Positions 1 to 7,411 of a DNA stretch of 10,522 nucleotides are shown here, piece by piece. The notes below the pieces were generated by a model that was given only the letters and a program-made list of their open reading frames with translations, did not search any database and was not told the origin of the DNA. Source of the DNA: an uncultured Oscillospiraceae bacterium (GTDB lineage: Bacteria > Bacillota > Clostridia > Oscillospirales > Acutalibacteraceae); NCBI GenBank assembly GCA_958354085.1, contig CATWUX010000075.1, forward strand, positions 1 to 10,522. Reading direction: 5' to 3'. How positions within the stretch are numbered: position 1 is the first letter of the stretch; each line of letters starts with the position of its first letter. The translations under genes were made by a program, and so were the position numbers.

Positions 1-57
1 ACGCCGAACTATTTTTATTCATGCGGGTGTCCAACTTGCACTTGCAATTTGCGATTT
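1..57. mobile_element. Non-clpX sequence at the left edge, possible end of an insertion sequence
   Basis: The ClpX-like protein that follows is recognisable only from about base 58. Bases 1-57 are open in the same frame but translate to nothing like the ClpX N-terminal region (zinc domain, YVIGQ box, YNHYKR helix). The stretch around 28-54 contains a tandem CTTGCA (35-40, 41-46) followed by an AT-rich TTGC-type tail. This resembles in general style the terminal inverted repeats of IS30-like elements, whose transposase gene often runs into the repeat. Contigs also often break at such repeats. No transposase domain, second inverted repeat or target duplication can be seen here, so a chimeric join or a foreign flank is equally possible. 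Confidence 0.3.
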
Positions 58-1064
58 ATTTCCAGTCATCCGGCGATGCGGATTTCGGCAAAAGCAATGT
101 GTTGCTGCTCGGGCCGACTGGCGTTGGCAAAACCGCGCTGGCCCAAACACTGGCGCGAGTGCTGGATGTGCCGTTCGCTATCACAGACGCGACTACGCTT
201 ACGGAGGCCGGTTATGTCGGCGAGGATGTGGAGAACATCCTGCTGCGGCTGATTCAAGCGGCCGATTACGATGTGGAACGCGCTGAACGCGGCATCATTT
301 ATATTGACGAAATTGATAAGATTGCGCGCCGCAGCGAAAATCCCTCCATCACCCGCGATGTAAGCGGTGAAGGCGTCCAGCAGGCTTTGCTGAAGATTTT
401 GGAAGGAACGGTTGCAAACGTTCCGCCAACCGGCGGACGCAAGCATCCGCAGCAGGAGTTTATTCAGATCGATACGACGAATATCCTGTTTATTCTCGGC
501 GGCGCGTTTGACGGCATTGAAAAAATCATTGAAAAACGTGTTTCCTCCGGTTCACTCGGTTTCGGCAACGAGGTAAAGTCGAAAAAGGATATGGAGCGCG
601 GTGAACTGTATAAACAACTGGTACCGCAGGATTTGATTCGGTTCGGGTTAATTCCAGAATTGGTTGGCCGTATGCCGGTTGTTACCACGTTGGAACCGTT
701 GGACGTTGATGCGTTGGTAAAAATCCTGAGCGAACCGAAAAATGCGCTGTTAAAGCAATATACGCAGTTGTTTGCTTTGGATAATGTACAGCTGGAATTT
801 ACGCCGGAGGCTTTGCAGGCGGTCGCGAAAAAAACCATGGAACGCAATACCGGCGCCCGGGGCTTGCGTTCGGTTATGGAAGACCTGCTTACACAGGTGA
901 TGTTTGATGTGCCGTCGGATCATACGATCGCCAAAGTCACCATCACCGTCGATTGTGTAGAGAACAAAGCAAAACCGGAATTGGAAATTGATCCGGAACG
1001 AAAACCGGTAAAACTGAAGGCGCCCGCCAAAAATCGAAATAGCCGCCGCAAGGTTACTGCTTAA
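21..1064 (+). CDS. clpX: ATP-dependent Clp protease ATP-binding subunit ClpX, 5'-truncated
   Basis: ClpX is the AAA+ unfoldase that feeds substrates to the ClpP peptidase in the cytoplasm. Numbering from the ATG at 21, I see Walker A GPTGVGKT (31-38), pore loop GYVG (64-67), Walker B IIYIDEID (92-99), the RRSENPSITRDVSGEG segment (103-118), the ClpP-docking LGF loop (179-181), GLIPELVGRMPV with the probable arginine finger, and the sensor-2 motif GARGLRS. The C-terminal tail is basic. Family members are about 410-430 residues with Walker A near residue 119, so roughly 85-90 residues are missing: the zinc-binding domain and the first part of the large AAA domain, including the YVIGQ box. The first 12 or so codons are not ClpX-like, so this ATG is unlikely to be a true start. 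The body shows no frameshift. Identity is certain; whether the gene is broken in the cell or only cut by the window or assembly edge is open. clpX-lon-ysxC is a classic Firmicute order. Confidence 0.93.
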   Translation: MRVSNLHLQFAIYFQSSGDADFGKSNVLLLGPTGVGKTALAQTLARVLDVPFAITDATTLTEAGYVGEDVENILLRLIQAADYDVERAERGIIYIDEIDKIARRSENPSITRDVSGEGVQQALLKILEGTVANVPPTGGRKHPQQEFIQIDTTNILFILGGAFDGIEKIIEKRVSSGSLGFGNEVKSKKDMERGELYKQLVPQDLIRFGLIPELVGRMPVVTTLEPLDVDALVKILSEPKNALLKQYTQLFALDNVQLEFTPEALQAVAKKTMERNTGARGLRSVMEDLLTQVMFDVPSDHTIAKVTITVDCVENKAKPELEIDPERKPVKLKAPAKNRNSRRKVTA

Positions 1065-1144
1065 GCTGTGATCCTACGGTGACCGGTTTGCCCGTTTTAT
1101 CGCGGGCTTGCAGAAAAGGTCAGCTGTCGAACGCCTGCGGGTGT

Positions 1145-1173
1145 TTGATTGTCTGACTTCTTTTGCTTTTAAC
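1145..1173 (+). promoter_or_regulatory. Weak candidate promoter ahead of lon
   Basis: In the 158-bp clpX-lon gap, TTGATT (1145-1150) and TTTAAC (1168-1173) are 17 bp apart, each matching four of six positions of the sigma-A consensus. A start near 1180 would give a short lon leader. The gap also holds a 5-bp hairpin (1090-1094 with 1103-1107) without a T run, so I see no clear terminator after clpX. lon may therefore be read from upstream, from here, or from both. No CtsR or CIRCE operator is recognisable. Confidence 0.22.
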
Positions 1174-1202
1174 CGCATGAAAAAACAGGGCGCTTGTGAA
1201 AC

Positions 1203-1219
1203 AGGAAAGGCCGGAAAAG
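1203..1219 (+). promoter_or_regulatory. Ribosome binding site deciding the lon start
   Basis: Two purine-rich Shine-Dalgarno-like stretches, AGGAAAGG (1203-1210) and GGAAAAG (1213-1219), lie 12 and 3 bases before the ATG at 1223. The longer in-frame reading from the GTG at 1196 has only a weak AGGG upstream and would put these stretches inside the coding sequence. I therefore prefer 1223, with modest certainty. Confidence 0.5.
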
Positions 1220-1222
1220 AGT

Positions 1223-3637
1223 ATGAGTATAAAACGAAAAATTGCCCGTATGGAAACCTTGCCATTGCTGGCATTGCGCGGCTTGGTGGTATTTCCCGGC
1301 ATGGTGCTGCATTTTGACGTAGGACGCCCAAAGTCCATTCTGGCTCTGAATGAAGCGATGACCGGGGAACAAACGATATTTTTAGTCACACAAATGGACA
1401 TGGCAGATGACGATCCGGACGATACGCAGCTTTACAACATTGGCGTAGTTGCCAAAGTGCGGCAGGTGCTGAAACTGCCCGGCGATACGCTGCGTGTCTT
1501 GGTGGAAGGACTGTATCGTGCCCGCATCGAGGATATTGTACAGATGGAACCGTTCCCGATAGCGGTTTCACGCGAATGCTTTGAACGGCGCATCGTGGAT
1601 GAACTGCATGCGCAGGCTCTGATGCGCGAATGCCGTACATACTTTGAAACGTATGCGGCGCTGGCTCCCAAAATGGCGCAGGACGTCGCCATGGGAGTTA
1701 TGGCGGCGGACAATCCGGGTTATCTCGCCGATTTTATCGCCGCCAATTTGCCGATGCCGGTTGAGGAAAAGCAGGAGATTTTAAGCATCGGCAATATGGA
1801 AAAACGCATCGAAGCATTGATGGTGATTCTCGAACGCGAATGTGATATTTTGGAATTGGAACGCGGGATTCATGAACGCGTTCATGAGCAAATCGATCAA
1901 AATCAGAAAGAATACTATCTGCGCGAACAACTGAAAGTCATTTCGGATGAGCTGGGGGAGGCCGATAATCCGCTGGAGGAATCGGAGGAATATCGCGCCA
2001 AAATTCAGGCGCTGACACTGACGCCGGAGGCGCGGGAAAAGCTGGAAAAAGAATGCGACAAGCTATCCAAGATGCCGTTTGGTTCACACGAGGCAACCGT
2101 TGTCCGCAATTATTTGGATACTTGCTTGTCGTTGCCGTGGGGCAAATTCACAAAGGATACGCTGGATCTCAAGGCTGCCAAAAAAATTCTGGACAGGGAT
2201 CATTACGGCTTGGAAAAGGTCAAGGAACGGATTTTAGAAACACTCGCGGTGCGGCATTTGACGTCGGAAGCCAAAGGGCAAGTGCTTTGCTTGGCAGGGC
2301 CTCCGGGTGTGGGAAAAACCTCGATTGCCAAATCACTTGCCACGGCTATGGGACGGCAGTATGTGCGCGTGTCCTTGGGCGGTGTGCGAGATGAAGCGGA
2401 CATTCGCGGACATCGAAAAACATATATAGGCGCCATGCCCGGCCGTATTATTACCGCAATCCGGCAGGCGGGTACGGCGAATCCGCTGATTTTGCTGGAC
2501 GAGATCGACAAAATGAGCAACGATTTTCGCGGCGACCCTTCCGCAGCTATGCTGGAAGTGTTGGATACGGAACAAAACGCCAGCTTTACCGATCATTATT
2601 TGGAAATTCCTTTTGATTTGTCCAACGTGCTTTTTGTGACGACTGCCAACAATGTCGAGGCGATTCCTGCGCCGTTGTATGACCGTATGGATGTGATCAC
2701 ACTGGGCAGCTACACGGCGGAGGAAAAGCTGCATATCGCCAAAAACCATCTGCTGCGTAAGCAGGTCAAACAGCACGGTTTAACTTTACGTCAGCTGCGC
2801 ATATCCGACGAGGTTTTGCGGCAGATTATTGAAGGCTATACGCGCGAAGCCGGCGTGCGCACATTGGAGCGTACAATTGGGAAAATCTGCCGCAAAAGCG
2901 CACGGCGTATTGTGGAAAACGGAGTAAAATCGGTCACGATATCGGCAGCCAACCTTGAGGAATTCTTGGGGCCGCGCCGCTTTAAACCCGATGCTCTTCC
3001 TCAGCAGGATGAGGTTGGCGTTGTCAACGGATTGGCGTGGACGTCTGTCGGCGGTGAAACGATGCCGGTGGAAGTGGCCATTTTGGAAGGCACCGGCAAA
3101 ATCGAGCTGACCGGCTCGCTTGGAGATGTGATGAAGGAATCGGCACGCACGGCGATCAGCTATGTACGTTCCCGCGCGACAGTGCTGGGGATTCCGACCG
3201 ATTTCTACAAAACAAAGGATATTCATATCCATGTTCCGGAGGGAGCAGTGCCCAAGGACGGTCCGTCTGCCGGCGTGACGATCGCCACGGCCATTATTTC
3301 CGCGTTGACCGGTATTCCGGTGCGGCGTGATGTGGCCATGACAGGTGAAATTTCGCTGCGCGGCCGTGTGCTGCCTATCGGCGGGTTAAAAGAAAAAACG
3401 ATGGCCGCGTATTCACACCATATGAAAACCGTCATCATCCCGGCGGACAACGAGCCGGATTTAGCGGAAATTGAACCGGTTGTGCGCGAAAATGTGCAAT
3501 TCATCACCGCCAATCACTTGGATGTGGTGATTCGAAACGCGCTGGTGGCAGCGCCGGAGGGAGTTACCAGCTCTCCATCTTATCAGGATATGCATATTCC
3601 GGGTGAAAAAGCGCCGCACGTTCGCGTTCCGCAATAA
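1223..3637 (+). CDS. lon: ATP-dependent serine protease Lon (LonA type)
   Basis: Lon is a cytoplasmic hexameric protease that unfolds and degrades misfolded and short-lived regulatory proteins. At 804 residues it is close to the usual LonA length (about 775-810). The N-terminal substrate-binding domain begins with LPLLALRGLVVFPGM. A long helical linker follows with the Lon signature QKEYYLREQLKVISDELGE. The AAA+ module has Walker A GPPGVGKT (359-366) and Walker B LILLDEID with the acidic pair at 426-427. The C-terminal protease domain carries the catalytic Ser682 in PKDGPSAG and the catalytic Lys, probably Lys725, in GGLKEK; the 43-residue spacing matches the Ser-Lys dyad of the family. No membrane segments are seen, which argues against a LonB type. 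All catalytic elements are intact, so the enzyme should be active. The next gene, ysxC, begins 65 bases downstream with no obvious terminator between. The start is uncertain between 1196 (GTG), 1223 and 1250. Confidence 0.97.
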   Translation: MSIKRKIARMETLPLLALRGLVVFPGMVLHFDVGRPKSILALNEAMTGEQTIFLVTQMDMADDDPDDTQLYNIGVVAKVRQVLKLPGDTLRVLVEGLYRARIEDIVQMEPFPIAVSRECFERRIVDELHAQALMRECRTYFETYAALAPKMAQDVAMGVMAADNPGYLADFIAANLPMPVEEKQEILSIGNMEKRIEALMVILERECDILELERGIHERVHEQIDQNQKEYYLREQLKVISDELGEADNPLEESEEYRAKIQALTLTPEAREKLEKECDKLSKMPFGSHEATVVRNYLDTCLSLPWGKFTKDTLDLKAAKKILDRDHYGLEKVKERILETLAVRHLTSEAKGQVLCLAGPPGVGKTSIAKSLATAMGRQYVRVSLGGVRDEADIRGHRKTYIGAMPGRIITAIRQAGTANPLILLDEIDKMSNDFRGDPSAAMLEVLDTEQNASFTDHYLEIPFDLSNVLFVTTANNVEAIPAPLYDRMDVITLGSYTAEEKLHIAKNHLLRKQVKQHGLTLRQLRISDEVLRQIIEGYTREAGVRTLERTIGKICRKSARRIVENGVKSVTISAANLEEFLGPRRFKPDALPQQDEVGVVNGLAWTSVGGETMPVEVAILEGTGKIELTGSLGDVMKESARTAISYVRSRATVLGIPTDFYKTKDIHIHVPEGAVPKDGPSAGVTIATAIISALTGIPVRRDVAMTGEISLRGRVLPIGGLKEKTMAAYSHHMKTVIIPADNEPDLAEIEPVVRENVQFITANHLDVVIRNALVAAPEGVTSSPSYQDMHIPGEKAPHVRVPQ

Positions 3638-3702
3638 ATATCGGCTTTCAGACGATAAAGCAGCTAGGACGTCTCGAGTGCCTCTAAGGAGGAATCCTAT
3701 TT

Positions 3703-4290
3703 ATGAAAATTGAATCCGCGGCTTTTGAAGTTTCGGCTGCTTTGCACACGCAGCTGCCGGAGAGTGTTTTACCGGAAGTGGCGTTTTCCGGACGATCCAA
3801 CGTCGGTAAATCCTCGCTGATCAATCGGTTGCTGAACCGAAAGACGCTGGCACGTACCAGCGCGACACCGGGCAAAACGGCGACTATCAACTTTTACCGC
3901 TTGGATACTCTCCGAATGGTCGATTTGCCGGGATATGGGTATGCAAAAGTGTCTGATGCGGAAAAGCGGCGCTGGTCCTCTTTGATCGAAGGCTATTTTG
4001 AGGCGGAGCGCGATTTGCGTTTGGTTCTTCAGCTGGTTGATATGCGCCATCCGCCCTCAAAAGATGACTACATGATGATCGACTATATGACCGAACGGGA
4101 AATCCCTTTTGTGGTTGTGTTGACCAAAGCGGACAAGCTAAACAAATCCGAACGGTCAAAACGGTTACAGGCGTTGCAAGAGGAATTGGGAGAGTATGAG
4201 GGGATTCGGACGATTCCCTTTTCCGCCATAAACGGTGAGGGCACAGAGGAACTCCGGCAAATTCTGGTGTCGGTTTGTGAAGAAGAATAA
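3703..4290 (+). CDS. ysxC: Ribosome biogenesis GTP-binding protein YsxC/EngB
   Basis: This is a small TrmE-Era-EngA-YihA-class GTPase (195 residues, the normal family length) needed for late assembly of the large ribosomal subunit; it is essential in several Firmicutes. Visible GTPase motifs are G1 GRSNVGKS (30-37), the G2 region with TSATPGKT (52-59), G3 DLPGYG (74-79), the family-typical DMRH (113-116), G4 TKAD (141-144) and a G5-like SAINGEG (174-180). The start is well supported: AAGGAGG (3686-3692) lies 10 bases before the ATG. The gene sits directly after lon, as in Bacillus and many Clostridia, and lysA starts 23 bases after its stop, so these genes probably share an mRNA. The sequence shows nothing unusual. 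Confidence 0.97.
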   Translation: MKIESAAFEVSAALHTQLPESVLPEVAFSGRSNVGKSSLINRLLNRKTLARTSATPGKTATINFYRLDTLRMVDLPGYGYAKVSDAEKRRWSSLIEGYFEAERDLRLVLQLVDMRHPPSKDDYMMIDYMTEREIPFVVVLTKADKLNKSERSKRLQALQEELGEYEGIRTIPFSAINGEGTEELRQILVSVCEEE

Positions 4291-4313
4291 ACGGTGTAGG
4301 CAGGGAGAAAAGT

Positions 4314-5612
4314 ATGTTTGTATCAGATTGTTTACAGGTGAACAAAAAAGGCCATTTGACTATCGGCGGATGCGATACGGTAGAGCTGGCGGCAAAGTAC
4401 GGCACACCCTTGTATGTGATGGACGAGCCGACGATTCGGGCAGCACTTCGTGATTATAAGCGGTCGATTGATGAAAATTATGAAAACGGCGGTATGGTCG
4501 CCTATGCCAGTAAGGCGTGCAGCTGCAAAGAAATCTATCGCATTGTCATGCAGGAGGGCTGTGGAACGGATGTTGTTTCCGGCGGCGAGCTGTATACGGC
4601 TATGCAGGTGGGATTTCCCGCCGAGCGCATCTATTTCCACGGCAATAACAAAACCGAAGCGGAACTGCGGATGGCGTTGGAATACGGTGTAGGCCGGATC
4701 GTGGTCGATAACGCGGAGGAGCTGCAGGCACTGTCGTCGATTGCCGGAGAGATGGAGAAGACCGCATCGATTTTTCTGCGCATCACACCGGGGATCGACG
4801 CACACACGCATGATTTCATCAAAACCGGACAAATTGATTCCAAGTTTGGGTTTACGTTAGAAAACGGCGATGCGCTTCGTGCCGCATCTATGGCTGTAAA
4901 CACGCCGCATGTCCGGTTAATGGGCGTACATTGCCATATCGGTTCGCAAATATTTGACGAACAGCCATTTGAGCACGCGGCGGAGGTTATGCTCACCTTT
5001 TTAAATGATATCCGCCGTGAAACCGGCGTAACACTTACGGAAATGAATCTGGGCGGCGGTTTCGGCATTATGTATACGCAAGCCGATCACCCCAAGGCAT
5101 ATGGGGAATATATGCGATTGGTGGCAGGCGCTTTGAAAAAGTGTGCGGCTGCACTGCATTTCCCGGTACCGTATATTATCATCGAGCCGGGCCGTTCAAT
5201 TGTGGCGTCGGCTGGGATAACCCTTTACACCGTTGGCGCGGTCAAAGAAATCCCCGGTGTGCGAACGTATGTGCATATTGACGGCGGTATTGGAGATAAT
5301 CCGCGCTATGCGCTGTATCACGCACCGTATACAGCAGTGGTAGCCAATAAAGCGACCTTACCGCCGGAAAAAGCAGTCACCATTTCCGGGCGCTGCTGTG
5401 AAAGCGGTGATTTGATACAGGAAAATGTGATGCTGCCGCTGTGCGAGCGCGGTGATATTATGGCAATTTTGGCGACAGGCGCTTATAATTATTCGATGTC
5501 ATCAAACTACAACCGCCTGCCGCGACCGGCTATTGTTATGATTCGCGATGGAGAATCACGAATAGCTGTAAAGGCGGAAACCTATGCAGATATTGTGCGT
5601 AACGATATATAA
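4314..5612 (+). CDS. lysA: Diaminopimelate decarboxylase
   Basis: LysA removes CO2 from meso-diaminopimelate to give L-lysine, the last step of the pathway, using pyridoxal phosphate. At 432 residues it is full length for fold-type III decarboxylases. Lys67 in VAYASKA is the expected PLP-binding lysine. HIGSQ (208-212) and the phosphate-binding GGGFG (247-251) follow, then EPGR (291-294) and CESGD (362-366), which brings the active-site cysteine and substrate-binding glutamate from the partner subunit. YNYSMSSNYNRLPRP near the end is also typical of LysA and separates it from ornithine or arginine decarboxylases. AGGGAG (4302-4307) lies 6 bases before the ATG. The short 23-base gap to ysxC suggests co-transcription with lon and ysxC rather than with the other lysine genes, which converge on it from the opposite strand. 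Confidence 0.96.
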   Translation: MFVSDCLQVNKKGHLTIGGCDTVELAAKYGTPLYVMDEPTIRAALRDYKRSIDENYENGGMVAYASKACSCKEIYRIVMQEGCGTDVVSGGELYTAMQVGFPAERIYFHGNNKTEAELRMALEYGVGRIVVDNAEELQALSSIAGEMEKTASIFLRITPGIDAHTHDFIKTGQIDSKFGFTLENGDALRAASMAVNTPHVRLMGVHCHIGSQIFDEQPFEHAAEVMLTFLNDIRRETGVTLTEMNLGGGFGIMYTQADHPKAYGEYMRLVAGALKKCAAALHFPVPYIIIEPGRSIVASAGITLYTVGAVKEIPGVRTYVHIDGGIGDNPRYALYHAPYTAVVANKATLPPEKAVTISGRCCESGDLIQENVMLPLCERGDIMAILATGAYNYSMSSNYNRLPRPAIVMIRDGESRIAVKAETYADIVRNDI

Positions 5613-5615
5613 TTG

Positions 5616-5661
5616 GAAGATAAAAAATGAGCGCAGCTAGCTGCGCTCATTTTTTATCTTC
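5616..5661. terminator. Bidirectional intrinsic terminator between lysA and dapB
   Basis: Bases 5616-5638 and 5639-5661 are exact reverse complements, giving a perfect 46-bp palindrome. Its centre is GC-rich (GAGCGCAG, CTAG loop, CTGCGCTC), and the core is flanked by A6 on the left and T6 on the right. Each strand therefore reads as a GC hairpin followed by a U run. It begins 3 bases after the lysA stop and ends 15 bases before the dapB stop on the other strand, so one element can terminate both convergent units. Confidence 0.95.
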
Positions 5662-5676
5662 TATTGTGACTGGTTG

Positions 5677-6435
5677 TTACAGTGCACGAACCAAGTCGCT
5701 CATACAATAATAGCCGGGTTGCTGCGTCGTCAGGAACAGCGCCGCATTGATCGCACCGACGGCGAAAATTTCTTTGGACATGGCGCTGTGTGAAATCGTG
5801 ACGATTTCATCCCGCCCGGCGAAGATCACATCGTGTTCGCCAACGATTGTACCGCCGCGGATAGCCGAAATCCCGATTTCCTTTTTATCCCGTTTTTTAC
5901 GCACAGAATGCCGTTCATATACATATTCCGGTGTGTAATCCAGCCCTTCGGATATGGCGTTTGCCAGCATCAGCGCCGTGCCGGAAGGTGCATCCAGCTT
6001 TTGATTATGATGCTTTTCCAAAATTTCTATATCAAAATCATTGCCAAGAACCGAAGCAGCCTTGCGGGCAAGCTCCATAACGAGACTGACGCCGAGTGAC
6101 ATATTGGCGCTGAAAAATACCGGGATTTCCTCTGCGGCTGCTTTGACGGAAGCGATCTGTTCATCAGACAGACCGGTTGTGGCAATGACCGCGGGGATTT
6201 TTTTACTTTTGGCGTATGCCAGCACACCGGCAAGGCTGGACGGGTGTGAAAAATCAATGATAACATCCGCGTCCAGATTGCAGTTAGCGGGATTGGCATA
6301 TACCGGAAAGCCGCCGTGCATCTCGGTGTTGATATCAAACCCGGCTACGATCGTGCAGTCGCAGCGCGTGGCGATGCAGGAGGTAATCACACGGCCCATC
6401 TTCCCGTTGCAGCCGCACAATAGCACTCTTTTCAT
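5677..6435 (-). CDS. dapB: 4-hydroxy-tetrahydrodipicolinate reductase
   Basis: DapB reduces the product of DapA to tetrahydrodipicolinate with NAD(P)H, in the diaminopimelate/lysine pathway that also feeds peptidoglycan. The 252 residues fit the family (about 245-275). The N-terminal Rossmann fold shows GCNGKMG (8-14); IATTG (84-88) is the usual nucleotide-binding loop. The signature EKHHNQKLDAPSGTA (140-154) carries the catalytic histidine pair (142-143), Lys146 and the SGT substrate-binding segment. The C-terminal half forms the tetramer domain. The start is supported by AAAGGGA (complement of 6442-6448) 6 bases upstream. It lies 39 bases after dapA in the same direction and is the last gene of the asd-dapA-dapB unit. 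Confidence 0.97.
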   Translation of the reverse strand: MKRVLLCGCNGKMGRVITSCIATRCDCTIVAGFDINTEMHGGFPVYANPANCNLDADVIIDFSHPSSLAGVLAYAKSKKIPAVIATTGLSDEQIASVKAAAEEIPVFFSANMSLGVSLVMELARKAASVLGNDFDIEILEKHHNQKLDAPSGTALMLANAISEGLDYTPEYVYERHSVRKKRDKKEIGISAIRGGTIVGEHDVIFAGRDEIVTISHSAMSKEIFAVGAINAALFLTTQQPGYYCMSDLVRAL

Positions 6436-6474
6436 AAAAAATCCCTTTTCCTTTCGGGTACATACTTCATCGGA

Positions 6475-7362
6475 TTATTTCATCAAAGCGTATTTTTGCA
6501 GTACTGCTGCCAGCGCCGCCTTGGATTTCTCCTCCATCTCATACAGCGGCAGGCGGCACGGACCGACATCCCATCCCATCAGATTCAGAGCTTCTTTCAC
6601 CGGGATCGGGTTAACATCGGAAAACAGCGCATTTGCCAGTTCCAGCAATTCCAGCTGAAGAGCACAGCTGCCCTTGACGTCGCCGGCAAACCATTTGGCA
6701 CAAATATCGTGCGTCTGGCGCGGCATCACATTGGATAGTACCGAAATCACGCCTTTGCCGCCGAGTGACAGCATAGGCACAATCTGATCGTCGTTGCCGG
6801 AATAGATGTCAATATCACACAGGGAAGCGGTTTGTGCAACAGCGGACAAACTGCCGTTGGCTTCTTTGACCGCCACGATGTTCGGGTGCTTTGCCAACTG
6901 AGCTATGGTTTGCGGCTTAATATCAACGCCGGTGCGCGAAGGGACATTGTACAGTATGATCGGAAGATCAATCGCGTCGGCTACCGTCGTATAATGTGCA
7001 ATCAGACCGCGCTGGGAGGTTTTGTTGTAGTATGGCGATACCAACAGCAAGGCGTCCGTACCCAGAGCTTTTGCCTCTTTAGACAGTTCAATGCAGTAAG
7101 CGGTGTCGTTAGAGCCGGTTCCGGCGATAACCGGCACACGGCCGGCCGCTTGTTCAACGGCGGTTTGCATCACTTGGACATGTTCTTTGTGATCGAGCGT
7201 AGAGGACTCGCCGGTGGTACCGCAGGTGATAATGGCATCGGTACCGTTGGTAATCTGCCACTCAATCAGCTCGCGGTATTTTTCAAAATTTACACTTCCG
7301 TCCGCATGCATCGGCGTAACGATTGCAACGCCGGCACCGGTGAAAATAGAACGATTACCCAT
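6475..7362 (-). CDS. dapA: 4-hydroxy-tetrahydrodipicolinate synthase
   Basis: DapA condenses pyruvate with aspartate semialdehyde, the product of the neighbouring Asd, at the branch point towards diaminopimelate and lysine. The protein is 295 residues, a standard TIM-barrel length. Visible active-site elements are GTTGE (48-52, with Thr50), Tyr112 in SPYYNKT, Tyr138 and Arg143 in YNVPSRT, and the Schiff-base Lys166 in AVKEA. This full set favours DapA over other members of the N-acetylneuraminate lyase superfamily, as does the position between asd and dapB. AGGA (complement of 7369-7372) lies 6 bases before the ATG. The asd stop is 49 bases upstream. Transcription is expected to depend on the lysine riboswitch ahead of asd. 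Some DapA enzymes are also inhibited by lysine; the sequence alone does not settle this. Confidence 0.97.
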   Translation of the reverse strand: MGNRSIFTGAGVAIVTPMHADGSVNFEKYRELIEWQITNGTDAIITCGTTGESSTLDHKEHVQVMQTAVEQAAGRVPVIAGTGSNDTAYCIELSKEAKALGTDALLLVSPYYNKTSQRGLIAHYTTVADAIDLPIILYNVPSRTGVDIKPQTIAQLAKHPNIVAVKEANGSLSAVAQTASLCDIDIYSGNDDQIVPMLSLGGKGVISVLSNVMPRQTHDICAKWFAGDVKGSCALQLELLELANALFSDVNPIPVKEALNLMGWDVGPCRLPLYEMEEKSKAALAAVLQKYALMK

Positions 7363-7380
7363 ATTGCATCCTGACCTTTC

Positions 7381-7394
7381 CGGGCGTTAGCCCG
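7381..7394 (-). other. Small hairpin in the asd-dapA gap
   Basis: In the mRNA, CGGGC and GCCCG pair over a four-base loop, giving a 5-bp GC-only stem between the asd stop and the dapA ribosome binding site. No U run follows, so it is not an intrinsic terminator. It could protect or process the mRNA, or tune dapA translation, but it may have no function. Confidence 0.35.
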
Positions 7395-7411
7395 CTTAAT
7401 TGAAGGGATAC

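Noticed and set aside
1090..1107. Hairpin after clpX as a terminator
   Set aside because: The stem is only 5 bp with an 8-base loop and no T run follows.
1115..1135. AGGTCAGCTGTCGAA before lon as a CtsR operator
   Set aside because: The heptad direct repeat expected of CtsR sites is not present; only one GGTCA-like half is seen.
1196..1222. GTG start for lon at 1196
   Set aside because: Its upstream Shine-Dalgarno is weak, it would place the purine-rich stretches 1203-1219 inside the gene, and the nine extra residues are not Lon-like; not excluded.
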